DNA of 8,841 nt from Acidimicrobiaceae bacterium (GTDB lineage: Bacteria; Actinomycetota; Acidimicrobiia; Acidimicrobiales; RAAP-2), in the NCBI GenBank assembly GCA_003133005.1, contig PKZI01000106.1, forward strand, positions 1 through 8,841, written 5' to 3'. Position numbers and translations under genes: made by a program. The notes under the pieces were generated by a model that made no database searches, had not been told where the DNA came from, and saw only the letters and a program-made list of their open reading frames with translations. This document shows, piece by piece, positions 1 to 5,730 of the stretch (position 1 is the stretch's first letter; each line of letters starts with the position of its first letter).

Positions 1-467
1 GACCGAACATATCTTCGCCCATTTCGTGCTCGAGGGCCTGAGCAATCTTGCTTGTTTGGTAGCTGTCCTTGACCTAACGAGCCACGAACGCTGTTGGACC
101 ACTGACGTTGAAGGAATTCGTCGTCGTTATGTATCCATTATCCGATCATCAAAAAACTGGTCGTCGGCTCGGAGGTTGGTTTTCGCAAGCGCGACATCAC
201 CCGCAGATTGAAGGGGCGGTTCGACTCTCGTAGCGCCAAAGCGCGCGACGGTCAACTGGCTCCTCACGGAAGTGCGGTCAGACAGAGGAAATCAATTTGT
301 TGGAACGCCCCGATACCCACGTCCCTGCGTTGCGCTGCCAACCTCGAAGATTCCCTAGCTCAAAAGGTTACCATACCTGACCTTCTGCACCTTGATGAAA
401 GCACGCTGCAAGGAGAGGCGGTACTGAACTTGATTTCCTTCTAGCGTTCCTTACATAACAACAAGGT
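1..467. other. Stretch with no recognisable gene
   Basis: I see no protein family, RNA gene or mobile element here. Only short open stretches in different frames exist. One is open from the left edge to a TGA at 209-211. Another is open from about 78 to a TAG at 231-233 and includes an ATG at 129; its translation contains the protein-like run RRLGGWFSQARHHPQIEG. A third runs from a TTG at 208 to a TAG at 442-444. None has a ribosome-binding site at a sensible distance from its start. The frame changes are consistent with a decayed gene end or simply with non-coding DNA. The last 40 bases probably carry the promoter of the downstream hydrolase gene. Confidence 0.5.
430..459 (+). promoter_or_regulatory. 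Candidate promoter of the secreted hydrolase gene
   Basis: TTGATT at 430-435 (four of six matches to TTGACA) is followed 18 nt later by CATAAC at 454-459 (four of six matches to TATAAT). This would start transcription about 15-20 nt before the proposed TTG start, leaving room for the ribosome-binding site. It is a pattern match only. Confidence 0.25.
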
Positions 468-470
468 TTG

Positions 471-475
471 AGGAG
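471..475 (+). promoter_or_regulatory. Ribosome-binding site deciding the hydrolase start
   Basis: AGGAG lies 7 nt before a TTG at 483. The reading frame also has an earlier TTG at 468, but that codon sits directly in front of this motif and has no Shine-Dalgarno of its own. The TTG at 483 is therefore the better start and gives a protein five residues shorter than the longest frame. Confidence 0.65.
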
Positions 476-482
476 CCAGCGA

Positions 483-1652
483 TTGACCGCATACGCGAAA
501 GCCAGCGAAGTGGGCCAACGAAGTCGCCTCGTTCTCTCAAGGGTACGACTCCGCGCGCGCGCTCGATTCGTCTCGCTGTTCGCGCTAAGCGTGGCGGCGA
601 GTGTCGCGTTCGCCGGACTTGGGACCGCGGGCGCGAATCTGGCCCACCAAAGTTCCACAATTACTAAATTTTCGGTGGGAATCGTTCGTTGCACCTTCGT
701 CGACAAATCACGAGGTGTCCTCAACTACCAAAAAATCCCTTATCGCGTTGCATCAAAGAGCCGAACGTTGGTGACCGAGATTCGTTACCCGACGACGTTC
801 GTAGCGATTGCGAATGGCGCGATCGATAATGCAGCCCCCGTCGAGCAAGTAGGTGGTTATCCCACAATCGTTTTTGCTCACGGTTATAACGTCACGCCCG
901 ACACGTACGCACCACTTTTGGACGCGTGGGCGCAAGCAGGATTTGTTGTCGTCGCCCCCTTTTTCCCCGATGAGAACGCGTTCGCCGTCGCCGCTCAACA
1001 CGGGGCGAACACGGAAGACGATGTTGTGAACGAACCCGGCGACCTTGCCTTCGTGACGAAATCAATTCTTCAAGACTCGGACACGACATCGACGACGTGT
1101 CCAATCCTCGCTGGTCTCATCGCGCCCCAGGAGATTGCCCTCGCGGGACACTCCGACGGCGCCGAAGCCGTGGGTATGCTCGCCTACGACCACGGTCTCG
1201 ACCCACAAGGCACTAACTTCGCGAGCCTGCGATCAGGCATTGACTACCGCGCTGTGATAATTCTCTCGGGGGCCGAAGACACCTACCAGTCGAACGCCGA
1301 TGAGGCGAGTCGACCCGACCTACTGATGATTCACAGTTTGGCCGATCAGTGCAATCCCTTTCGAAACGGCGTGCAACTCTATGACGCGATCCATCAAATG
1401 AACAAGTGGTTCCTCGAACTCCAGACTGCGCATCATCTCCCTCCGTTCGACGGTGCGGACAAACCCGCCCTGTCCGTGGTGGTCGCCACCACCGTGAGTT
1501 TTCTCTCAATGTCGCTCGAAGGTGCAACGGCTCCTACGAGTCTGATCGCGACGGGCAACGAAGAACCGGCCGTCGCGAAGATGTTGAGTGGTTCCCTAGG
1601 GTCGTCACTCGCGAACGTGCCCCGCGTGGAGGAGAACTGTGGTCCGAACTGA
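483..1652 (+). CDS. Secreted alpha/beta hydrolase (chlorophyllase / dienelactone-hydrolase-like)
   Basis: This is a predicted exported serine hydrolase of 389 residues, likely an esterase or lipase, acting outside the membrane. Numbered from the TTG at 483, an Arg-rich stretch is followed by a hydrophobic segment at about 29-45 (FVSLFALSVAASVAFAG) and small-residue cleavage options near 44-54, as in a signal peptide or signal anchor. The mature part has an oxyanion-hole-type FAHGY at 131-135 and a nucleophile elbow GHSDG at 222-226 with Ser224. Asp288 in HSLADQCNP is the likely acid, and His317 or His318 in QTAHHLPPF the likely base. Four cysteines (about 70, 206, 290, 386) fit disulfides in an exported protein. 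Order and spacing match the alpha/beta hydrolase fold; the substrate cannot be read from sequence. The gene stands alone and converges on the SIS gene. The N-terminal basic region is long, so a GTG at 510 is an alternative start. Confidence 0.82.
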   Translation: MTAYAKASEVGQRSRLVLSRVRLRARARFVSLFALSVAASVAFAGLGTAGANLAHQSSTITKFSVGIVRCTFVDKSRGVLNYQKIPYRVASKSRTLVTEIRYPTTFVAIANGAIDNAAPVEQVGGYPTIVFAHGYNVTPDTYAPLLDAWAQAGFVVVAPFFPDENAFAVAAQHGANTEDDVVNEPGDLAFVTKSILQDSDTTSTTCPILAGLIAPQEIALAGHSDGAEAVGMLAYDHGLDPQGTNFASLRSGIDYRAVIILSGAEDTYQSNADEASRPDLLMIHSLADQCNPFRNGVQLYDAIHQMNKWFLELQTAHHLPPFDGADKPALSVVVATTVSFLSMSLEGATAPTSLIATGNEEPAVAKMLSGSLGSSLANVPRVEENCGPN

Positions 1653-1748
1653 CAGACCCTTCAATTAGAAGTGTTTCAATCGAGCGAAACCTGCGCGAAA
1701 TGGCTGATGACGCCCTAAACGAGATGCGCGAAAGGGCTACGAAGTCAT

Positions 1749-2783
1749 TTAGTTCGTCAGCGTAATCTTTTGGAGACCCGGTGGCTGGTCGATTGGCCGC
1801 TGGCGAATTTCGCCCAAGCGCAGCGCCAGAACTTGACCTATGACCACGTGCAACATCGGAACTACCCAGTTTTCGGTGACGACGGGTAAAACAATTTCAA
1901 CGTCTGCCCGCGTTGGGGCGCGTGACGGCCCCCTTGAAACCAACGTCCGCAATCCCGATTGTTGCGCGCTCTCAAGTAGCGCCCCCGCGTCGAGGTCATT
2001 GATCTCGTCAGTGAGTTGCAACCATAGGGTCGAGCCACTTCCGTCGGCGCCAATCGGACCATGCAGAATGTCTGGAGCTGCGTATGCCTCTGCCCTGATG
2101 CCTGATACCTCGCGGATCTTTAAAGCGCACTCTTCGGCGGAACTAAGACCTAGACCCCGGCCCACCACCGTGAGTCCGCCCAGCGCGAGGCTCTCAATTG
2201 CGCCACCTACAGCGTCAATAGCCCATGCACTAACTTCGCGGACCACATCGGGGAGTTGCTCCATTGAATAAAAGGGTTCACGAGGTGCCGCAAGAGCGCG
2301 CACCAATTGAGCTGCCGCTTGAAGTGAGGCGAGGAATGTCTTGGTTGCGGCGAGAGAGATCTCGTCGCCTACCAGCAGAGGAATGACCACATCCGTGTGG
2401 CGCGCTAAGGGAGACCCAACATCGTTCGTAATCGAGATCGTGGGACGACCCTGTTGGCGCGCAGCTTTCATCACTGAAACTATGTCGGGAGATTGGCCCG
2501 ATTGAGAAATCCCGAGCACAACCGCGCCCGCAAGGTTTATTGGACGGTCGCCCACATAGAGCGACGGCGTAGCTAGCGCGGTCAAGAGGCCGAGTTCACG
2601 TCCGCTGAGGTACTGCAAATAGCGCGCGGCGTTATCCGAAGAACCACGCGCGGCGATGACGAGGTGCGTCGCGGAATCATCGAAGAGTTCCGCGGCCCGC
2701 CGAGCGGCGAGCGTGCCTTCGGCGCTGCGCGAACGAAGCACTTCGCCTTGGGAAGCAATCTCTTGTTCGAATACCGACTGCAT
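1749..2783 (-). CDS. SIS-domain sugar-phosphate isomerase/deaminase (GlmS C-terminal / NagB-II-like)
   Basis: This 344-residue cytoplasmic protein has two SIS domains (about 30-160 and 195-335) and lacks the glutaminase domain of full GlmS. SIS1 shows ARGSSDNAARY (45-55), the phosphate-binding ISQSGQSPD (92-100) and SLAATKTF (143-150). SIS2 shows GRGLGLSSAEECALKIREVSG (split 208-228), AEAY and LHGP, and ends in DQPPGLQKITLTN. By alignment with memory of E. coli GlmS (E488, H504, K603), the ring-opening and isomerising residues correspond to Glu225, His241 and Lys339, and all are present. An active glucosamine-6-phosphate deaminase or aldose/ketose isomerase is therefore likely, with amino-sugar catabolism the best guess. 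The ATG at 2783 is preceded by AGGAG with a 7-nt spacer. No amino-sugar kinase, deacetylase or transporter lies next to it, so its exact substrate is open. Confidence 0.88.
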   Translation of the reverse strand: MQSVFEQEIASQGEVLRSRSAEGTLAARRAAELFDDSATHLVIAARGSSDNAARYLQYLSGRELGLLTALATPSLYVGDRPINLAGAVVLGISQSGQSPDIVSVMKAARQQGRPTISITNDVGSPLARHTDVVIPLLVGDEISLAATKTFLASLQAAAQLVRALAAPREPFYSMEQLPDVVREVSAWAIDAVGGAIESLALGGLTVVGRGLGLSSAEECALKIREVSGIRAEAYAAPDILHGPIGADGSGSTLWLQLTDEINDLDAGALLESAQQSGLRTLVSRGPSRAPTRADVEIVLPVVTENWVVPMLHVVIGQVLALRLGEIRQRPIDQPPGLQKITLTN

Positions 2784-2790
2784 TCCTTGT

Positions 2791-2795
2791 CTCCT
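2791..2795 (-). promoter_or_regulatory. Strong ribosome-binding site of the SIS gene
   Basis: On the minus strand AAAGGAG precedes the ATG at 2783, with 7 nt between AGGAG and the start. It fixes the start codon of the SIS enzyme and shows that its transcript has a leader. Confidence 0.7.
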
Positions 2796-2809
2796 TTCGC
2801 CCCTAGCGT

Positions 2810-2829
2810 CATCAAACTACTGTGTGATG
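2810..2829. repeat. Imperfect dyad upstream of the SIS gene
   Basis: The half sites CATCAAAC (2810-2817) and GTGTGATG (2822-2829) pair at seven of eight positions around a 4-nt centre. The dyad overlaps a TAGTTT (minus strand, 2814-2819) that could serve as the -10 box of the SIS gene. This position would suit a repressor operator. There is no clear -35, and no regulator for this gene is encoded next to it. Confidence 0.25.
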
Positions 2830-2912
2830 CTCCGACCGAAGACAGCGAATCTTGTACGTCATTGAAGGCTAAGCGTTACCACCAGTACTAATTACATTGA
2901 GCGGTTGTGTCC

Positions 2913-2949
2913 CCCAGTCGCCTGTGCATGACCAATCTCGCCGACTGGG
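2913..2949. repeat. 8-bp inverted repeat upstream of the methyltransferase
   Basis: CCCAGTCG at 2913-2920 and CGACTGGG at 2942-2949 are perfect inverted copies separated by 21 nt. They could form a hairpin in the leader of the methyltransferase mRNA or serve as a protein-binding site. An AAGGAG motif follows at 2950-2955, but no start codon lies at a usable distance behind it. Chance is possible. Confidence 0.3.
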
Positions 2950-3030
2950 AAGGAGAACTAACGTCTACGGCGCGGATGGTCTCGGCGCGACACCGAACCG
3001 ATTTCGCTCCCCAAGATCTGAGGTGTCCAC

Positions 3031-3768
3031 GTGAATCCATCTAGTGACGTTTTCGGTCGGGCACTTCTTGACTGGGCGAAGGGCGGGACTCAGATTGAAG
3101 TGCTCGAGCGAGAGGACGGGTTCACCCAAGAGGGCGCAGGCCCGGACGTTTACTTGGCAAGTTTTCGCGACTGGCCGGCCTGTGAACGACAATCAATCCG
3201 CCATTTGCGTGGTCGAGTGCTCGATATTGGATGTGGCGCGGGAAGGGTCGCACTCGAACTTCAGCGGCGGCGTCTTGACGTCGTTGGTCTCGATGCGTCG
3301 CCCAGCGGGGCGAAAGCGGCGAAATTGTGCGGCGTGGGAGAGGTATGGTGCGCACCACTTCACACTGTGAGAGAACAGATCAGTTCGTTCGACACCCTTG
3401 TATTATTCGGCAACAACTTTGGCATTTTCGCCAATCCTGCGAACGCGCATCGTCAATTCTCAATGCTCGCGCGTCATACGAGCGACAACGCGAAGATAGC
3501 TGTCGAAAGCACCAGTTCCTACTTTGGCGGTGCACCGGCCATGACACGCCCCTACTACGCGCAGAACCTTCTCCGAGGTCGCGCGCCAGGACAAGTGCGA
3601 GTCCGCTACCGCTACGACAATCTGATGGGGCATTGGTTCGACTGGCTCTACGTCTCGCCGCGCGAGATGCAACAGGTTCTTCGTGGAACCGGTTGGCGTC
3701 AAGAACGAATTCTCGCCACCACGCGTCATGAACCGTACGTTGCCATTCTCACGAAGGACAAAATCTGA
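3031..3768 (+). CDS. Class I SAM-dependent methyltransferase
   Basis: This is a 245-residue cytoplasmic methyltransferase of unknown substrate. After an N-terminal segment beginning FGRALLDWAKGG it has the SAM-binding motif I VLDIGCGAGRVA (63-74). The acidic end of strand 2 is VVGLDAS, with Asp88 placed to hold the SAM ribose. A strand-4-like FDTLVLFGNNFGIF follows at about 119-132. The C-terminal half contains aromatic-rich RVRYRYDNLMGHWFDWLYVS, probably part of the substrate pocket, and a closing EPYVAILTK strand typical of the fold. The GTG start at 3031 is supported by GAGGTG at 3020-3025. The protein resembles a family of uncharacterised actinobacterial methyltransferases that start with the same 'GRALLDW' element; I recall that family from general knowledge and have not searched. 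It is a single-gene unit divergent from the SIS gene and convergent with the SDR gene, so neighbours do not reveal the substrate. Confidence 0.85.
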   Translation: MNPSSDVFGRALLDWAKGGTQIEVLEREDGFTQEGAGPDVYLASFRDWPACERQSIRHLRGRVLDIGCGAGRVALELQRRRLDVVGLDASPSGAKAAKLCGVGEVWCAPLHTVREQISSFDTLVLFGNNFGIFANPANAHRQFSMLARHTSDNAKIAVESTSSYFGGAPAMTRPYYAQNLLRGRAPGQVRVRYRYDNLMGHWFDWLYVSPREMQQVLRGTGWRQERILATTRHEPYVAILTKDKI

Positions 3769-3811
3769 AAACGCGAAGCACAGAAATTGCGACGAGATCC
3801 GGGCGACCTAA

Positions 3812-4855
3812 CTATCGCGGCGTTTTCACGACTCCGTATTTGATCATCGAATCCGCCATTGCGTAACTCATCTCTTGGAGGTCTCTGGGCACCAAGCCAA
3901 GAACCTCACGAACTTTACTGGAATCAATGGAAATTGGCCGTCCAATTTCTGGAATGACGAAGCGAAGATCACGGTCAAAAAGAGCTGCGATACGTACGCC
4001 AATCTTGGGTAACGTGCGTGTCGGCACGTTGTAGCCAAGCGGACCGTACTTCTCAGCGAGAATCCTCGCGATCTCCACTAGAGGCGCGGATTTGTTGCCG
4101 CAGAGGAAACGTTCGCCTGCCGCTGCGGGCGCCGTCATCGCTGCGACGTGCGCAAACGCGACGTCGCGCACGTCAGTCGGCGGAAATGAGATTGCGGGCA
4201 TACCCGGGATGTCGTGTTCCAACATCCTCTTCACTGTTTCACCCGATGAACTGAAGTGACCCGAAAGTAAGGGTCCCAGCACGAGACCGGGGAGAATCGT
4301 CGCGAACTCCATCGATGACACGCTCGGTCGCGATGACATGAAATCCCACGCCGCGCGCTCGGCCACAATTTTCGACTTCGCGTACGGATCGACGTCCCGT
4401 CGATTCGGATTCGACCAGTCTTCTTCCGTGAACGCGTGATCACGCGGCACACCGTACGCCACCGCCGCAACCGAGGACGTCATCACCACGCGCTTCACTC
4501 CCGCATTATCTGACGCTCGTAGTACTCGAAGTGCTCCGTCACGTGCGGGAATGATCATTTCATTCTCGTCTTTGGGCACCTTTAAGAAAATCGGACTTGC
4601 TACATGCAGAACATAGGAGCAGCCCGCGACCGCTTCGTCCCAGCCAGCGTCGTCCACTAAGTCCGCACCGACAACGCTGAAACGTCCTTCGAGTGGCCCT
4701 GACGACACGTGTGGCGTCAAAATCTCAACGAGCTCGCTCTCTCGACTCGCCGACCTCGCTGAGGTGCGCACGTGATATCCAGCTTCGAGAAGTTGCACGA
4801 TGCAGTGCTGCGCAATGAAACCAGTTCCACCTGTGACGAGAACCATCTCTGGCAT
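3812..4855 (-). CDS. NAD(P)-dependent SDR, dihydroflavonol-reductase/aldehyde-reductase-like
   Basis: This is an extended short-chain dehydrogenase/reductase of 347 residues from the ATG at 4855. It has the N-terminal Rossmann motif VTGGTGFIA (7-15). Arg30 and Arg34 after strand 2 often contact the 2'-phosphate of NADPH in the DFR/cinnamoyl-CoA-reductase group. Further features are LHVASP (83-88), the catalytic Ser in MTSSVAAVAYG (Ser127 or Ser128), and the Tyr-Lys pair Tyr158/Lys162 in DPYAKSK. The later FPPTDVRDVAFAHVAAM segment and C-terminal substrate region follow the plant DFR and yeast Gre2 plan. It probably reduces an aldehyde or ketone; the physiological substrate is unknown. The reading frame extends upstream to 4930, but those residues (FGRRPKPIILF...) precede the usual Rossmann start and look non-coding. 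An ATG at 4846 is also possible. There is no Shine-Dalgarno, and leaderless initiation at 4855 is likely. It diverges from the importer operon. Confidence 0.88.
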   Translation of the reverse strand: MPEMVLVTGGTGFIAQHCIVQLLEAGYHVRTSARSASRESELVEILTPHVSSGPLEGRFSVVGADLVDDAGWDEAVAGCSYVLHVASPIFLKVPKDENEMIIPARDGALRVLRASDNAGVKRVVMTSSVAAVAYGVPRDHAFTEEDWSNPNRRDVDPYAKSKIVAERAAWDFMSSRPSVSSMEFATILPGLVLGPLLSGHFSSSGETVKRMLEHDIPGMPAISFPPTDVRDVAFAHVAAMTAPAAAGERFLCGNKSAPLVEIARILAEKYGPLGYNVPTRTLPKIGVRIAALFDRDLRFVIPEIGRPISIDSSKVREVLGLVPRDLQEMSYAMADSMIKYGVVKTPR

Positions 4856-4862
4856 GGGTACC

Positions 4863-4868
4863 AATCTA
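4863..4868 (-). promoter_or_regulatory. Candidate -10 box for a leaderless SDR transcript
   Basis: TAGATT on the minus strand matches the actinobacterial TANNNT -10 pattern. It ends 7 nt before the ATG at 4855, so transcription would begin at or next to the start codon. No Shine-Dalgarno precedes that ATG, and no convincing -35 is visible. Confidence 0.35.
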
Positions 4869-4981
4869 CTGAAGTGAGCAATCTCAATACGACAAAACAA
4901 AATGATCGGCTTTGGTCTGCGACCGAACAAACACTTTTGGGACGGGCCGATTCATCGACGATTCACCATTATGAAACGTGC

Positions 4982-4995
4982 ATGCAACAATGCAT
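4982..4995. repeat. ATGCA-N4-TGCAT dyad in the regulator promoter
   Basis: Perfect 5-bp half sites, ATGCA (4982-4986) and TGCAT (4991-4995), surround ACAA. The dyad sits immediately upstream of the proposed -10 box of the GntR gene, where a bound protein would block RNA polymerase. It lacks the usual GT/AC core of GntR sites, so a different regulator or chance is possible. Confidence 0.35.
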
Positions 4996-4998
4996 ACT

Positions 4999-5004
4999 TA
5001 AATT
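4999..5004 (+). promoter_or_regulatory. Candidate -10 box for a leaderless importer operon
   Basis: TAAATT matches TANNNT and ends 6 nt before the ATG at 5011. The intervening and preceding bases contain no Shine-Dalgarno. This is the standard geometry of a leaderless actinobacterial promoter, with the A of ATG as first transcribed base. The -35 region is not recognisable. Confidence 0.45.
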
Positions 5005-5010
5005 CCTTTC

Positions 5011-5730
5011 ATGGACACATCACCGCGTACTTATCTGTATACAGATACAAACACTGCGAGTTCCACGGCCTATCAGGCACTAAAAACACTTATTTTGCTC
5101 GGCGATGTACCCATTGGCGCTCGCTTGCGCGAGGAGCGTCTGGCGGAGCGCCTGAACGTGTCGCGCACTCCCGTTCGTGAGTCACTGTTACGGCTGCACG
5201 CCGAGCACTTTCTTGAGCGCCACCCCGAAGGGGGCTACCGCGTTATAAACCCGAGCGTGCAAAAGATGCGCGAACTGTACGACATACGCCGCGCGCTGGA
5301 ACTTCACGCGCTGCGCCGCGCCGATCCTCAGTTCATACGTGATCGCGACAGTCTCGTTGAACTGCGAGAAGATTGGCGCGCTCTCGATGGCGGCGAGTCG
5401 ACAATCGACGCAGAATTTGTCCTTCTCGACGAAGATTTCCATCGTCGCCTCGCCGAGTCGGCGGGAAACATGCAACTCGCTGATCAATTGCGCAAGGTGA
5501 ACGAACGTATTCGGCCCGTTCGAAGTCATGACTTCATGAACGCTGGCAGAATTGCAGCAACGATTGAACAGCACCTCGCGATCGTTGGGGCTGTTTTGGC
5601 CCGAAAGACCGGACAAGCGGCCACGCTGCTGGATCGTCACATCGGCGAATCCCAGGCTGTCGTAGAACAAGCGGTCGCCAACGTCCTTGAGCGAATGCTC
5701 TCCGTTGGTGAAAGAGATTCCTCGTGGTAA
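5011..5730 (+). CDS. GntR-family transcriptional regulator, FadR/FCD subfamily
   Basis: This 239-residue DNA-binding regulator is probably the local, ligand-responsive repressor of the ABC importer behind it. Residues about 20-80 form the winged helix-turn-helix, with the family hallmark [27 protein letters not shown] (split across 36-62) and a wing ending GGYRVINP. Residues about 85-230 form the all-helical FCD effector domain. Its four usual metal ligands appear intact: Asp140 and His144 in DEDFH, His188 in EQHLA, and His210 in DRHI. FCD proteins commonly bind small carboxylates or related metabolites through this metal. The ATG at 5011 is the only in-frame ATG, GTG or TTG close to the domain start, and it has no Shine-Dalgarno. 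A 16-bp palindrome lies in codons 8-13. The stop overlaps the ATPase start by 7 nt. Confidence 0.92.
   Translation: MDTSPRTYLYTDTNTASSTAYQALKTLILLGDVPIGARLREERLAERLNVSRTPVRESLLRLHAEHFLERHPEGGYRVINPSVQKMRELYDIRRALELHALRRADPQFIRDRDSLVELREDWRALDGGESTIDAEFVLLDEDFHRRLAESAGNMQLADQLRKVNERIRPVRSHDFMNAGRIAATIEQHLAIVGAVLARKTGQAATLLDRHIGESQAVVEQAVANVLERMLSVGERDSSW
5032..5047. promoter_or_regulatory. Perfect 16-bp palindrome, candidate GntR operator inside the gene
   Basis: TATCTGTA followed directly by TACAGATA is a perfect inverted repeat with no spacer. The central GTA|TAC resembles the GT...AC core bound by GntR/FadR-type dimers. It lies at codons 8-13 of the regulator gene, about +22 to +37 if transcription starts at the ATG. 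Binding there could block initiation or elongation and give autoregulation of the whole importer operon. For random equal-base sequence about 0.13 such palindromes are expected per 8.8 kb, so its position near this start is suggestive but not proof. Confidence 0.55.

Noticed and set aside
217..238. GGTTCGACTC looks like the T arm of a tRNA.
   Set aside because: The flanking bases do not form a five-pair T stem. No matching acceptor strand, anticodon arm or D arm lies about 70 nt upstream.
1692..1733. TGCGCGAAA occurs twice as a direct repeat, 33 nt apart.
   Set aside because: Only nine bases made of motifs common in this DNA. It is probably chance.
1712..1737. GCCCT/AGGGC as a terminator between the convergent hydrolase and SIS genes.
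   Set aside because: A five-base stem with a 16-nt loop and no T run is too weak to call a terminator.
1700..1765. Possible 21-residue helical peptide (MADDALNEMRERATKSFSSSA) between the convergent genes.
   Set aside because: There is no ribosome-binding site, it overlaps the 3' end of the SIS gene, and there is no independent support.
2928..3044. A 38-codon frame starting at an ATG and overlapping the methyltransferase start.
   Set aside because: It lacks a ribosome-binding site, is very short and has no recognisable features.
3767..3827. GAAAACGC and GCGTTTTC as an inverted repeat spanning both stop codons of the convergent methyltransferase and SDR genes.
   Set aside because: The loop would be 45 nt and there is no T run. 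It may assist termination, but evidence is insufficient.
4856..4930. N-terminal extension of the SDR up to position 4930.
   Set aside because: The extra 25 residues precede the Rossmann motif, have no family counterpart, and would cover the likely promoter.
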